Part shown: piece by piece, positions 11,775 through 24,967 of the stretch
Position numbering within the stretch: position 1 is the first letter of the stretch
How the letters are laid out: each line of letters opens with the position of its first letter
Assembly (NCBI GenBank): GCA_003586115.2
Contig: QVOM02000073.1
Span: 37,746,876 to 37,810,875 of the forward strand
Direction of reading: 5' to 3'
Length of the DNA stretch: 64,000 nt
From: Salvator merianae
Taxonomy: Eukaryota; Chordata; Lepidosauria; Squamata; Teiidae
The notes under the pieces: model-generated
What the model was told of the DNA's origin: nothing
The model's input: the letters and a program-made list of their open reading frames with translations, nothing else
The model's database searches: none
Made by a program: the position numbers and the translations under genes

Positions 11775-13190
11775 AACGTAGTTCTGGCCCTCTTATAGTT
11801 ATGTGTCTGCTGTCCAGGTGCTGTTGATGAACAACATCAAGGCATTTGCTTTTTCTTCCTAGGGTTCTTTGCCTTTATGTTAAACCACATTTGAACTTCA
11901 TGGTTTTGGTAGCCAAGATGCAATTGGCTCAGAATTGGAAGGAGCACAAAACTTTATCTTTACAAGACTGGTACCAAAGACTATGGAGCTTAGCTTCATT
12001 AGAAGGCATCTCAGCACAGCTAAAATGCTAACAAGAAAGTCAGCTGGGAAGAACAGCATTTCAGAACTTGGAGACCATTGATGATTAGGTTATTTGAACA
12101 ATTAGATTTGGATATACTGTACCAGCACGCCTTCCTCTGTACAAATGGCTTGATGTGTGAGTAGAACCACCTATCCTGACACCTTTTTGTCTAGGTAAGA
12201 GCTGCAATGTGTGTGCCCTGACACGTATTTAATTGACATGTTAGACTACTGCTTCTGGGTACAAGCTACCAGTATTGAGAGATGAAAAAAATAACTCTCT
12301 GTAAGTTATGTATTATGTTATATGAATTTATGTAATTATTTGTTAGTACAGTTGATGTAATGTCAGATACAAGTTTTGACATGTATATAATCAAAGGGTC
12401 TGTGAACCTGGAACTTTTCACTGACAATGATTGTTCACTGTATATTGTTCCCATGTGTGGAAGCCCTTAGAGAAAACCACAGTGTTTAACAAAACAGCCT
12501 CTCTTAATAGGTAAGTACTTGGATTCACTTTTTTCTTTTTTGGAAGTAGTATTAGATTTAGTCACTTGCTTGTACGGTACAAATCATTCTTCTGGTAGAT
12601 AGTAATGCCTTCAACTCAGTACCTTCAGCTTAGGGTCACAGAGCTACTTATGAAAGAATGAATGAAAATCTGAACTCTGTATACAGAATTTGCTTCTGAG
12701 GAAACTGCTTAGGTTTGTAAGAAAATAGAATTATTGCCACATTTTCTGTAGGTTGCCTGGAAACTCTAAATGTGATAAATCACCTTTTCTTGAACAGTTA
12801 AAATACATACCTCTGTCTGCTGTCAGCATGTAAAAGACACATTTATTAAAAAAAAAAAAGTAAAGAGACACCCACTTGCCACATATTCTGTGGTCACAGT
12901 TTTTGTTAGGCACCTGTGAATTATGGCCATCTCCTGTTGACTACGTGACCACCCTTCTGAAGTACCCTTGGCAATTAAAGAAGTGGTTTGCCACCTCCTC
13001 CTTACAGGGAGATGTAGGGGATCAACTCTGCAACCATAAGGTTTTTAAGAAGTTGCTCTACCACAGAGTTGCAACTAATTCCTGCACTGTGTTTGTATCG
13101 CTATAAAACTCTTCATTGAATAGCCTACCACACAGAGAACTTCTGTTGAAACATTAAGTGATTCCAATAAGGTAAGGAAACCATCTCTCA
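11775..13190. other. Intergenic DNA, no gene seen
   Basis: AT-rich unique-looking sequence. I recognise no exon, RNA gene or repeat family apart from a poly-A run near 12848-12859. Confidence 0.5.
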
Positions 13191-13609
13191 GGCTGCTCCA
13201 GACAGCAAGAGGAAAATTAGGGATCTTGTTTAGATCCTGTAATTGTCTCTCACTGTTCCTTCCAGCGAGGTGAAATCACAGGGCAAGTCTGGGCACTTAC
13301 CTTATCTGGTGTTTGCTCCCATGATGTTTTCTGGCACAAAATACCTGGAAGTGTGCAAGTGTCCGCCCCCATGCTTGTACAGTGAGTATGTTTGGCCTGG
13401 TTTCACCCCCAAGTTTGTGCAGTGAGTGTTTCCAACAGGAAGAATCTTGGGGAGGAAGCACTGGAAAAGGTAAGCAATTTCACTATGTAGAAAAACAATA
13501 TTCTGGGATTTCACCTCTTTAACTATGTTGGGATTGCCACAGACACGTGCGGCAAGCTCAATATAATGCTGGGATAATCCCAGGTTTTAGACCCTGTCTG
13601 GATGCAGCC
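13191..13609. mobile_element. MITE family M2, copy 1
   Basis: Ends GGCTGCTCCAGACAG and, inverted, GGCTGCATCCAGACAG. Contains the internal phrases GATCTTGTTTAGATCC and GCTGGGATAATCCCAG shared with the copy at 56036-56524. Flanks TCA and TTA. Confidence 0.75.
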
Positions 13610-14889
13610 TTAGTCATCATGCTCTTTCAGCACTGCTTGAAATGCCTTTCCCAAACAGGGAAAGAATAAGAAGCAGTCTGAGCAACAAAAATCTGAATGT
13701 TTACCTGGCTGTTCACATCGTGGTGTTTTGTCATATTTTCATGAAAGATGACTGGCATTGCCTGTAGAGAATAAGCAGAGTTGTGGGGAAAAAACAATGT
13801 GACACAGAATTTTGATACAGTTATTTGATCAGAAACCTTTTCTCTTCAATCAAAGATGCAGAAGGCTAATAGTCTTTGCTGTCAGCCAAAAGAAAGGGCA
13901 TTCTCCTGTTTAGACTTGGGCTTTCATTTTAATGGGCCTACTGAACATAGGTAACAAATGACCACCAAAAGATAAAGAAATGATGTGTAACAGTTTAGAG
14001 AATTAACAAAATGCCACAGAGATTCTTTACAAAAACCATACTGAACTTGGTCATAGGTACCTTTAAAAACAAAATGGCAACATAAGGCTACAGTTTAGCA
14101 AAGATTTAAAAGTGCAAGAAGTTGCAGTCCTGTTCACAGTTTATTGTTCTTGTTAGGTGCCCTCAAATCAAATTAAACTCCTGGTGATGTTATGAACAAA
14201 TGGTAAATGCCTGCCTAAGAATAAATTTGATTTACTTTTAGCTCATTATTCCCAGGATAGGACTGCACTGTAAACATTCAATTTCTATTTGGCTACTTAT
14301 TGTTTTGTAATTAGGTATAGCTGTCTTTCATATAACATGGTTTTGTGCAGCATAGTTTTGCTCTTTAAATTCTGTTGTACTGTGTGGTTTTGCTGTTACC
14401 CAGTTGGTAAAATGCAATTTTCTGTGTTAATCTTGAAAATTTAGAATAACACAATTTGGTAGCTTCCCTAAACTCCAATCTTCCATAGGCAGCAAATATT
14501 TGCATAACATGGTTTTCACTACACAGCACTTTACATTATACAAGAGGTGCATATAGATAGACCAACACTGTATATTGCTATAATTTAGATGACTTTACTT
14601 TTTGTGTTTTCTCTTTAATGTTTATTAAACTATTTATCTTACTGCACCAGGCAGTAAGAGTTCAACAGCCTTCTCTAGACTTTACAGCTTTGTTCTTCTC
14701 TGTTCCCTAGATGTGTTTTAGAGGTATGAAGGTGGCTGAAAGTGAAAATAAAATTTAAATTCAAGAAGACATCACAACTTCATCAAAAATTACAGTTAAT
14801 TGTTAGATTAACCTTGCCCCTAATCTGCTGGCTTTCAGCTATTTTACACTACAAATCTCAGCAGTGTTGTTATGCTGCTGAGGGAGATG
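13610..14889. other. AT-rich intergenic DNA, no gene seen
   Basis: A SINE-like scrap (TGTTAGGTGCCCTCAAATCA) lies near 14153. Nothing else is recognised. Confidence 0.5.
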
Positions 14890-16262
14890 ATAGTTGTAGC
14901 AGAACATATATTTATTTGATATATTTATTTATTAGATTTATATACTGCAAATTTCCAGAGACTCTATATAATTTTCAAGGAATAAAACAAGAAAGAATAC
15001 AAATATAACTAAATAGCACTCACCCAGTTTAAACACCATTGAATTACTGGAAAAGTGCGTTTGTAGTAGTTTTTTAAAAAAATATCAGCAATGGAGCTAT
15101 CTGAATTTCACTTGGTAGAGAGTTCCAGAGTGCGGGGACTGCAACTGAGAAGACTCCCTTCCTGGTCCTAGTTCCAGATCCAGATATTACACTTATTTAT
15201 TTGCATTTTTATCTCACCTTATAACTGAAGGCCAGGTATTTTAAGGCCTAAAGAATGAGCTGACAGCACAGAACAGATACTGACTGGGTGGGAGAGATGG
15301 GCTGAAACGTATCCAGGAACTAAACCCTGTACGGCTTTATAGGTCAAAACTAATACTTTGAATTGGATCCAGAACAGAGAGGTTAGCCCCTCGTACTTTC
15401 TGCGGTTGGTTAGCATGTGGGCTGCTGCATTTTGGACCAACTAAAGCTTCTAAGTTGTCTTCAAAGGCAGGCCTAAATAGTCCAAACGTAAGATAACAAG
15501 GGCCTGAGTTACTGAGGCCAGAACCTGCTGAACTAGGTAGGGACAAAGCTGTCACACTAAACATAATTATGCAAATGCTGCCCTCACTCTGATTCTACCT
15601 TTTGTTCAAAAAGGAAGGATGGATCTATGAGGATCCCCAGATCACACACTTTGTCCTTAAAAAGAAGGGATTTCCCTCCTAACCAGATCTCAGGACCTGC
15701 CTGAGGGCCAGGTGGAGGCCTTAATCAAAGCATCTTCATCGTGGAAGGGCTGAGTCTGAGCTTGCTTCTGCCCATCCAGACCCTCACTGCCTCCAAGCAC
15801 TGGGACTGCACATGAACAGTACCACTGGAGCAGCTGTAGATGGCAGTGTTCAACCAAGTGTCATCAGTACTGATGACACCTCACCCCATATTGACAAATG
15901 ATTTCTCCCAGTGGCTTCATGTAAATATTTAAAAATAACAGGAAGAGAGAGGAGCCCTGAGGAACCTTACAAGTGAGCTCCCAGGGCTTTGATTTCCCCT
16001 CCTGTACATACACCAATTGGACCCGTCCAGCAAAGAAGGAGCAGAACCATTGCAGAACAGTGCCTACGGTGCCCAACTCTGCACCCACTCCAAAAGGATA
16101 CTATGGTCAGTATCAAAGGCCTCTGAGAGATCATGCCAAGACAGAAGGACTAAGTTAGCTGAATCTCAGCCCTGCAAAATGTCATTGACCAATGAGACCA
16201 ATGCTGTTTTGATGCTGTGTCCCGATCTGAAGCCTGACTTGATAAGGATCTAGACATAGGAA
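14890..16262 (-). pseudogene. L2-clade LINE fragment with RT core, antisense
   Basis: Read on the minus strand from the right, it has the RT phrase TCKVPQGSS then LNIYMKPLGEIICQYGV then CHQY (16088-15864). Further left come NAAAHMLTNRRKY and IQFKVLVLTYKAVQGLVPGY (15440-15219) and an L2-type 3' end near 15190 and 14900. The order is that of an L2 ORF2 carboxy half. Stops and frame breaks show it is inactive. Confidence 0.85.
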
Positions 16263-16859
16263 GTATCCACTTGGAGAAGCTCTTCACTCTTATAATCAAC
16301 CCTCTGTCTGTCTCTCACACAATCACTTAGGTCACTATCTTCTTACACTACAGCAAAATCCTATACATCTTGATGCTAGATTTGGCTGAAGAGTCATAAA
16401 ATAGGCTGCAGCTCTCCTTTTCCTTTATCTATTAGTTACTGTAAGCTTCTTATTTGTTAGATCACCCCTTGGGAGTACACCTCTCATGCTAGACCTAGGC
16501 TGTATTCAGACACTGTAAAAGGGGTCCTTTCTGACCAACCTATATTCTTTCCTGGAAGACAGTGGTAACTGATGTACTGTAGACCTCAAGCTGGAAAAGG
16601 GTCACCCGAAATTCAGGGTGGGATTTCCAACACTGGTGTCAATCTTTTTCTAAAAACTGTATTAGCAGCCATGCTAGTGTAATGAACAGGTAGGGTTTTC
16701 CCATGCCAGGGGAGGATTCATTGTGGTGTCTGTCACTCTTACAGTATTTTTAATTTATAAGACCCTTGTTTCCTGAGCTGTGGGAGCTAGGAAACTCATG
16801 ATCTCATATTTTTAACAGTAGGAATTGCAAGATGTTAAAAAAAACTAAATTCTGGAATT
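16263..16859. other. Intergenic DNA, no gene seen
   Basis: No recognised exon or repeat. Confidence 0.5.
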
Positions 16860-16914
16860 CCAGGTTGTGGGTGGTGAGAAGACCAGCTATAGAGGAATGA
16901 CTGATGGGAACTGC

Positions 16915-17107
16915 AATTGAACGAATGTTGCGGTCTGCCTCCAGGTTGGAGAGACAGGCAGGATTCCTCTAAAGACCATTTGCAGGGAGTCAAGAGCAAG
17001 TGGAGATCTTGCCTTTGTCTTCTGCTTGAAGATGCCCAAAAACAAGTCAGGGTGCTAGGCTATATGAGCTGTGGCCTGATCCAGCAGGGCTCCTCTTATG
17101 TTCTTAT
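16915..17107 (+). mobile_element. CR1-type 3' end fragment
   Basis: The phrase GGCCTGATCCAGCAGGGCTC followed by the tail TTATGTTCTTA is the common sauropsid CR1 3' end. No RT part is attached. Confidence 0.65.
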
Positions 17108-17109
17108 CT

Positions 17110-18894
17110 AGCTGAAACAGCAGGTTCACAGCTGCACTTTTGTTGATCGACATGGAAGGCACTTTTATTAAATGGTTGAGAAAAGATTGCCTTTTCCTCC
17201 AGGAATGACTTTTTCAAGGTATGCCTGGTTGCTTCCTTAGAATGATGCTCCAGGATGTATTCAGGATGTAACTCTTGTTCAGTTTTCTGAGATAATTTTA
17301 ATATGTTATGCATTATAGGCATTTCTAGGAACATACAGGGTGTATTTGTACAGTCAACCACTAGATGGGGTCCTGTTCATTTTTTCCTTGTAATATATCC
17401 ATCCCCAGCTTTACAGTATAAATTATATTATCTGGTAGTTTGCTCTATTCAAGAGATACACTACTGTTTTGAAACCACAGAATTATTTCCAAATAGTAGG
17501 TAATTTATTTGCTTTTATATAACCAAGTCAAAATCTACAGAAATCTAGTGGAATTGGTTGAAGTGCAACTTGATAAATATCAATACCACAGTTCCTTATG
17601 GAAAATTAGCATAGCCAAATTATTATCATCTATATTGTCTCTTCTCCCAAGGAATTAAGGGTTTAGGTATGTGTTTCTTCCTCTTTCCTTTTTGTTCTCC
17701 TGTGATATCTCTGAGATACCTAGCAACTGGTCCAAAGTCACACAGATGAATAAGGAGTTGAAACTGGGTTTCATGCTTAGGTTGATACTGCCTATCACAG
17801 TATAGCACATTATTCACATACATTGGAATAGAACAGGATATCTCCTCTTTGCACTCTCCTGTGTGTCTTTATAAGTCCATATTTATTTTTGTGTATAAAA
17901 ATGTAACTTTATGGGTTGGAGGTCTCTCTTTTCTCTTTTTTATTTTTCATGATTACTTTCTATTTCTTCTGAAAATCATGTCCTATTTTGTGTGTGTGTG
18001 GGGGGGGGGGTAAAATAGATCTAGGACCTTTCTAGATGCATAAAATATCATGGTATTGGGATGGCAGGATGATAGCTATCCAAACACAGCGCTCCAGAAT
18101 GAGCCTTGATATCAATTTAAAAAGCTGAAGAATTTCTTCAGAAATCAGGAAAATGAATTTTGAAAGCACAACAAAAGGATGGAGCCCCTTTGTGTCTCCT
18201 GCGTATCTGGTTATCTCCTTGCTCTCACAACTAATTGTACTCCACTAATTTCTTCGGCTCCTGTTCACCTATTTGGCTTCTATGCCACGTCATCCTCCCA
18301 ACTTCCAGTGGCATGAAAAAAGAACAGTTTGGGCCAAGCTCGTGAGAGTTCCTAACACTTTGGGTTTCATTTTATTTGCCAGCAAGAAAACCATCCCACT
18401 TCCCACAAAGGCACCTGGCAGGGGAGTGGCACAGGTGGAAGTTCACAGGCTTCTTTTGAAGTTCTCTTGCTGCCAGCAAATCCTCAGCTCCAACACATCT
18501 TCCTTTACTTGTGGTGCCTTGGGAACTTCAAGAGAAGCCCATTTGCCAGTGCCGTGGGAACTTCATAAGAAGCCCATGGCCCAGTAAACATTGAGGAGCA
18601 GCTTCTACCTGCTCTTCACACACTGCTGAGTGTTGTGAACTCTCCATCTCCTCTGTTTGCTCACTTTTTTTTTCTTGTTTAAATGTCTGCAGAAAGTGAC
18701 CCATCCTAAATAAAGAGTAGTGAGGTGTCACAGGTGGCCCAGGAGGAGAAGAGGCCATGACTGGGGAATGCACAGCACTCCTGAATAATCTGAAGTTTTA
18801 TATTGCAGTGCTTTAAAATTAGACAACTCTCTCCAAAATAATAAATAGGGAAGGGAAGGAATTTTTCTTAGTTTTCTGCACGGAGGCAGCAGGG
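17110..18894. other. Intergenic DNA with SINE scraps; no gene
   Basis: A SINE-like stretch (AACTGGTCCAAAGTCACACA) lies near 17725-17800 and a (TG)n-polyG run at 17989-18011. Otherwise nothing recognised. Confidence 0.5.
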
Positions 18895-19400
18895 GCATGG
18901 TGGTGGTGGTGGGAGGTGGCAGGGGACATTGGGGAGGCAGAGGGAGGTGGTGGGGCATGGGGTGGCAGAAGGTGGCTGCCACCATGACCATGATGGTTGT
19001 GATCATCTGGGGCATGGGGGGATGGCAGGAAGTTGTGGGGGGCTTTGGAGGGTGGCGGGAGGTGATGGGTAGCTTTGAGGAGTTGCAGGAGGCAGTGGGG
19101 GGTTTTGGTGGTGGTGGGAAGTGTTGGGGGCCATCGGGGAGGCAGAGGGAGATGATGGGGGAATTGGGGGTGGCAGGAGGCAGCTGCAGTTATGGTAGTG
19201 GCAGTGGACATTGGGAGCATAGGGGTGGCAGGAGGCAGTGGGCAGCTTCGGGGTGGCAGAAAGTGGCAGGGGGCAGCAGGGATGTACAGGGAGGTGGCAG
19301 GGGAATTGGAGGGTGGTGGGAGAGGGCTGGGGGCATGGGGGGTGACAGGAGGTGGTGGGGGCATGGTGGGTGGCAGGAGGTGGCTTGGCTGGGTCCATTT
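18895..19400. repeat. G-rich minisatellite, about 0.5 kb
   Basis: The plus strand is a degenerate array of GGTGGCAGGAGGCAGTGGGG-like units of about 25-40 bp with almost no C runs. Several G-tracts could form G-quadruplexes. Long open frames on both strands (Gly/Trp-rich on plus, Pro-rich on minus) come from the repeat. Confidence 0.85.
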
Positions 19401-20414
19401 CTTGGTGAAACGGACTCAGTGCTGGCATTATCCAAATTTAGGATAATCCCATTCCAGGCAGGAAAGTCCTCAGAAAAACTGCTGTTGTAGAGGTAACACA
19501 AAAAATATGAGGTGTGACCAGGGCTCACAAATGTTTTTATTATGAAATGTATACATCTGTCTGGTTCACTTTTGAGCCCAATGAGATATTTGTTCCTAAC
19601 TCTTTCAGGAAAATGCTACCACTAAGTTCCTTCTTCCTGTTTGTAAGTTAAGTTCATTAATGGCCATTTGTTACCGGTGATTCTTGAATCCATAGTTACC
19701 CTAAACTGAAATAATCCTCTTCTATAGTAGCACCCCTGAAACATTTGCAGGTGCTACATCCTGCTCACAGTATCTTGGAAATTCTGCTTTTTTCTGTTGA
19801 CTGAACCCCATATTGAAAGTTTTGAAAAATGTTATCTCCCATGATCAACAAAAAATGGCAACACTTCCAGGTATGTGCGACTCCCTGGAAAGTGCCCTCA
19901 GCAGGGGCAAAGCTAGGTTGGAACAGGTCCTTGACATCACGCTGACTGTGTTCAGAAACATGCAAAGAGAACAATAACAGACACCAAGCTCAGCAGCCAG
20001 GCAATTGCTGTAGAAGATCCCCCCTCTTTGCTTCCTGGGCCCCCAACAAAAAACTAGGATTGCTAAATTATAGGGTTATGCCCATAGCCCTGAGTGTGCA
20101 AACAGCGTCCTGGGAAATTGAACATCAGATGCTGTTTGCAGAACATACTCTTCACACCATGATGAGAAGATGGCACATCCAGAGTGCCCAAGGTGACAGC
20201 TCTGGCGAAAAGTGTGAAGAAGTCCCTCTCTCCCTCTTCCTTTCTCCTCACAGCCCTCTTATTTTCTTTATGCTTATTCTACCTTGACTTCACCCAGGAT
20301 GAGTGCTGAAGGCTGGCAGTGATCACAAGGCAGCAGATCATGCAAAGCAAATGGCTTATGCAAAGACATCTAATTCCCCATTGCTACTAGAGTTACCACT
20401 CACACCCAGGATCT
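19401..20414. other. Intergenic DNA, no gene seen
   Basis: No recognised exon, RNA gene or repeat. Confidence 0.5.
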
Positions 20415-20760
20415 GGATTTATCCTCTTTGTGCAGCTGCATCACAGTGACAACTCATAGCCACACTGTAATCACCCAGTAGCCTGAAATCTCTTGCCTGC
20501 TCATTTGTTTCTAAATAATGAGCCCCTAACAAATAACAAATGTGCTTATTGTTTATCCTCAGATGCATGACCTCCTGCTTGGTACTATTGCATTTCATTC
20601 CATTTTCATTGCTCCAGCTCATGAGATCATTCAGTTCTTTACACATAATTTCCTGATTCTTCTCTGTATTAACAATACCTCATCACTTGGTGTCATCTGC
20701 AGATTTCATCCACCCTCTTCTTCCTCTCATCCACTCGGTCACCAGTAGATATATGTAATA
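20415..20760 (-). pseudogene. CR1 LINE reverse transcriptase fragment
   Basis: On the minus strand ADDTK (the end of the RT YADD box) is followed after a stop by a CR1-type stretch: ELNDLMSW, MKCNSTKQEVMHLR, then AHYLETNEQARDFRLLGDYS. The matching family pattern is DLxxLxxW...MxFNxxKCxVMHLG...LGVxVD. One stop and a missing 5' part show it is dead. Confidence 0.8.
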
Positions 20761-21914
20761 AAATAGGCTATTAGACTGAACCTAGATAAACTCTGCTGGC
20801 TCTATTACTTCACCTAATTGATTAGCTTTTGAATAGCTGGGAAGATCCAAAAGGCTACTTTAAGGATGACCATTGGGCCTGTTTCTCATAATGTGTCTAC
20901 TAGCCTCTACAGGGGCACTTCTCCTGGGTGACCAGGTGCAGGACTAGCCAATGGTTCTGCCCCCAAACAGCCTCAGGCCCTGACCAATATGCCCTTAACT
21001 TAAACCTGTCTCAGTTACTCTGGAAGGCATGTTGTTGGAGAACTTGCTTTTAACTACTGTGTACACAAAGAAACGACTGAAATTGCTGGCCAAATTGGTA
21101 CCAGGGCCCAGGTATACTTATGCCCTTCCTTCTGGCCACAGTTCTGGTCCCTGTGCGTGATTCCAGTCGGGTTTTTGCTGCTGCAAGTGGCAGTTCCAGG
21201 TCCACAGCAGCATTTCCCTTGCCAGGCCAGCTGCCTGCGTGATGGCATCTGTGCCTTCCACACTGAGACAGGAGGCCATGTTAATGATGCCTTTGTGGTA
21301 TTTAACAGTTTCAAACAATGGGAAGCGTAGATGAAGGGAAAGGTTCATTTCCTTCCTTGAATTTGTAAACAATATGCAAATATTCATGAATATGACTGTT
21401 CATACTGTTGCATGGCAGTTTCACACAGCAAAATGGTCAGTATTGGCATCCTGTTTCATCCCTGGGAATTATAGCTGTCGCTCATCAAATCCAAAGTATG
21501 CGTATGTATACGTTATGAGAAATGTAGGACATATTCAGCCTGCAAGTATTCTAAAGGATTCAGTGATGATCTGTGCCCATAAGGACTGGTGGCAAGACAG
21601 GTAAAAGTAATTGGTACAGGGGGAAGAATAGTAGATGAGGCAACTCTAAGGATACAGTTCTCTGTAAATCACATGAAAACTGACCCCACTGAACTCCATG
21701 GATTGGAGGCACATAAGCCAACCTTGAACTGAAATATATGAAAAGAAAATGGAAAAATAGACACAAATTAACGGGTGTCATGGGGCGTTGCCCACTTCAC
21801 CCTTATGAGCCTCTTGCCTGTGAGGATTATTGCCCATTTTTATCCCTTACCTCACACTTAATGGAAAAAATTATGTTTTCTTCCTGGGCAATGATCTTCA
21901 AAAAATGCATGTAC
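20761..21914. other. Intergenic DNA, no gene seen
   Basis: CR1 similarity may extend into the left part. No exon recognised. Confidence 0.45.
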
Positions 21915-22135
21915 AGGTATTTGTTTATTTTATTTGATCTCAACAATTTCCATCCAAACAGCTGATGGTGGCTTGCAGGTTTCTCCTCCTACCATTTAGT
22001 CCTCCAAGCAACTCTGTAGGAAGGTAACTTAAGTTGACAGATGATGATTGCCCAAGATCATTTAATAAGATTCATGGCTGAGTGGATATCAAGCTCTGAT
22101 CTCCTTAGTCTGGCATTCCAGTAACCTTACTGTAA
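21915..22135 (-). mobile_element. tRNA-type SINE, antisense, with L2-like tail
   Basis: The plus strand reads a TTTATTTTATTTGATC tail, then CCCAAGATCATTTAATAAG and TTCATGGCTGAGTGGATATC, ending in a decayed tRNA head near 22090-22130. This is the usual order of an inverted squamate tRNA-SINE. Confidence 0.5.
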
Positions 22136-22220
22136 TGACAATAGATTAATATAGCTATGAAAGTTAGCCACAACCTTGCTGTAATGACAATAGATTAATA
22201 TAGCTATGAAAGTTAGCCAC
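22123..22220. repeat. 49-bp tandem duplication
   Basis: Units 22123-22171 and 22172-22220 differ at one base (A/G at 22129/22178). The unit starts AACCTTRCTGTAATGACAAT. Confidence 0.97.
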
Positions 22221-22974
22221 TGAGAAAGAAAGATAAATGCCTTTGAATTATGATCCAGAGATGGTTACTATGAATACCACAGACTGCGAGAAGAACAAAT
22301 AGATCAGTTCTGGATCTAATGAAAGCTGACTGTTTCCTTAAGGCCACAATCATCAAGCAGAACCGCATATATTTTGAGCATGTGATGTGAGCAAATGAAG
22401 GCTTCAAGAAAAAAACAAAACATTCAGCTTGGCAAGGCTGATGGACAGAATCAAATAGGTTACCAGGGTGTCCTTGGGAGAGCTACTACAGCAAGATCAG
22501 CCGGCTGAGCATTTCTTAATGCAGACACCAAAAGCTGCTCTCTGCTCAAAGGCACCTAGCTACAAAAGAGTGCAAATCACGACAGCCTACATGCTGTATC
22601 TGCCATTTCTAATGCAATGCGACACTTGGATTTATTTATTTAGAATAGTTATAAACCCATTATCTCAAAGTGGGGTACAAAGAATAAAAACAGCTAAAAT
22701 CGTAATGTAGAGGGATGAAAGTGCCCTTTAGAAAGGAAAGGCAGAGTCTGAATTATCCAATGTGTTTAATGTAAACTGCTACTTGCATGAAATAATTCAT
22801 TACTTAGGTGCTACTTCTAATGCATAGGTGATGCAGCTTGGATCTTGCATGGTCTCTTTGTCTATCTCTTTAGCTGCTTTCCCTGGGAATATTTCACTAC
22901 TATATGGCACTGCCCAAAGTGTGGAAAAGCAGAGTGGAAGTTTGTCTACCGGCTATGGCCCTATTACTTGCCTC
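22221..22974. other. Intergenic DNA, no gene seen
   Basis: An L2/SINE 3'-end scrap lies near 22628-22690. Nothing else recognised. Confidence 0.5.
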
Positions 22975-24345
22975 TGCTATTTATTTATTTGTCTGTGTTT
23001 TTATCCCACCCTAAACCTGAAGGTCTTATTGCAGGTTACAGCAGTAATAAGAAATTTAAGAGCCCACTGAAAATAATAACAGTGCCTGAACAGAGGGGAG
23101 GGGAAGCTGCTTCCTCAGCCAAAGACCAGGGTGAACAGGTGCATCTTAACTAGTCTTCTAAACGTACACACAGAAGATGCCTGCCACACCTCGTGGGGGA
23201 GACTGTTCTAGAGGCTACCACCAAGAAGGGTCTATCCTGGATACCCACCCCTTTAGCTACTGAAGGTAGTGGTGCAATCAGGAAGGCCTCCCCTCAGATC
23301 ATAAGGCCTGAGTGGGTTGACATGAGACAAGGTGTTTCTTTGGATATTTGGTGCCCAAGCCATTTATGGCTTTATAGGTCAAAGTTAACACCTTGATTTG
23401 GGTTCAGTAGCAAATAGACAGCCAGTACAGCTCTTTTAACACCTGTGTGATGTTCGTCTGTCCAGCAGTATCAGGTAGCAGTCTTGCTGCTGCATTCTGC
23501 ACCAGCTACAGCTTCTGAACCATCTTCAAGGGCAGCCCCACATTGGGCAATTACAATAGTTCAGTCTGGAAGTTACCAGTTACTGTGGCCAGATCATCTC
23601 TCTCCAGAAAGGGCCATAGCCAGCAAACCAGATGGAGCTGGAAGTAGGGAGTCTTGGCCACCATCTTCAGATGGTGCAGAGTCCAATAGCACCTCAGGGC
23701 AATACAACCCCATCGAGAACAGGATACCTCTCTGTTTTATGGGTCTGACACCCTTTGACAAGACTCCTCTGTCTTGTCTGAATTCAGCTTCAGTTTACTG
23801 GGCACCATCCAGCCCATTACTGCCCCCAAGCACCTGTCAAGCACCTCAACCAGCTCTCCTTATTCAGATGGCACAGAGAGATAGAGGTGGGTGTCAGCTA
23901 TACATTGATTGCACCTCACTCCAAATCTCCTGATGACTTGTCCCAGCAACTTCATATAGACATTAAAGAGCGTGGGAGACAAGAGTGATCCCTGAGGAAC
24001 CCCACAAGCAAGAATCTCCCACAACCACTCTTTGGTGCCAGCCTTGGAAATAAAAGTTGAACCATGGCAACATGGTACCTCCTACTTCCAAACTCTGTAG
24101 CCTTTCCAGAAGGAAAGGATACCAAGCTACAGAGAGGTCCAAGAGAACCAACAGGGTTGCATGCCCTTGTCTTTCTCCCAACATATATTACATGGCAACC
24201 CATGTGTATTCATGATCCCAGTCAGAAGGAAAACTTGTAGATAGCCCAAATATCCAAGTAGGCCTGCTGGGAAAATTTCAAAAACTCCAACTCCGGATCT
24301 GTTCCAGTCCTTGAAACTGGACTGCTTTGCGTTAAGTCTCATCTC
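22975..24345 (-). pseudogene. L2-clade LINE fragment, antisense
   Basis: The plus strand opens with the inverted 3' end (TTTATTTATTTGTCTGTG, TTTATCCCACCCT). It continues through the antisense of the RT C-terminus (GGCTTTATAGGTCAAAGTTA) to the antisense of the MKPLGE region near 23925-23965 and a CGVPQG-like region near 24000. Same order as the 14890-16262 copy; broken frames. Confidence 0.8.
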
Positions 24346-24967
24346 ACATTCATCTTTTTAAATTTACTTTTACAGAGGTGAATAATACTGTACACGAGCA
24401 TTCGATTCAACTGTATATAAGAGATTTAATAGTTAACTATATTTTGAAAATTAAAAGCATAACATGCCATTCTAAGAAGGAATGCATATTTACACAGGAA
24501 AGACGAAAAATTATTTCAGAACAGGACCAGAGACTCCCATCAAATTAAAGTCCGATTCAGTCATAATTTGCTACCATTCACAACACAGCTTGCAGTCTTT
24601 CCCTTTGACCAGAAGATGGCAGAGTGAGACACAGTCAATCTAATTGATTAGGCCATTTCTTTTTTGGGTGGCAACAAAGTGAGGATCCTAACAGCTACGT
24701 CAAACACAGTTATTTCCTCTTCAGTGCAGAGGATCTATGTGCCGAGGATACATATGCCAATGACATCAGACTTTGCCACTCCTGAGAACAGACACTCATC
24801 AACCACAGTCAATGCCTCAGGTGATATCAGAAGGTGTGTCTGCCTTAGGCCTAGATTAAATTTGGCATGATCACGAACATTTAGATTCATTTTTAAAAAA
24901 AGAATATTCAGAACATCAGACATTGCAGATTTCTAGAAAAGCTCATGCTCAAATGTAAGGATGACTA
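24346..24967. other. Intergenic DNA, no gene seen
   Basis: No recognised exon or repeat. Confidence 0.5.

Noticed and set aside
18819..19490. Long Pro-rich (minus) and Gly-rich (plus) open frames up to 197 aa
   Set aside because: Both strands are open because the G-rich minisatellite lacks stop codons.
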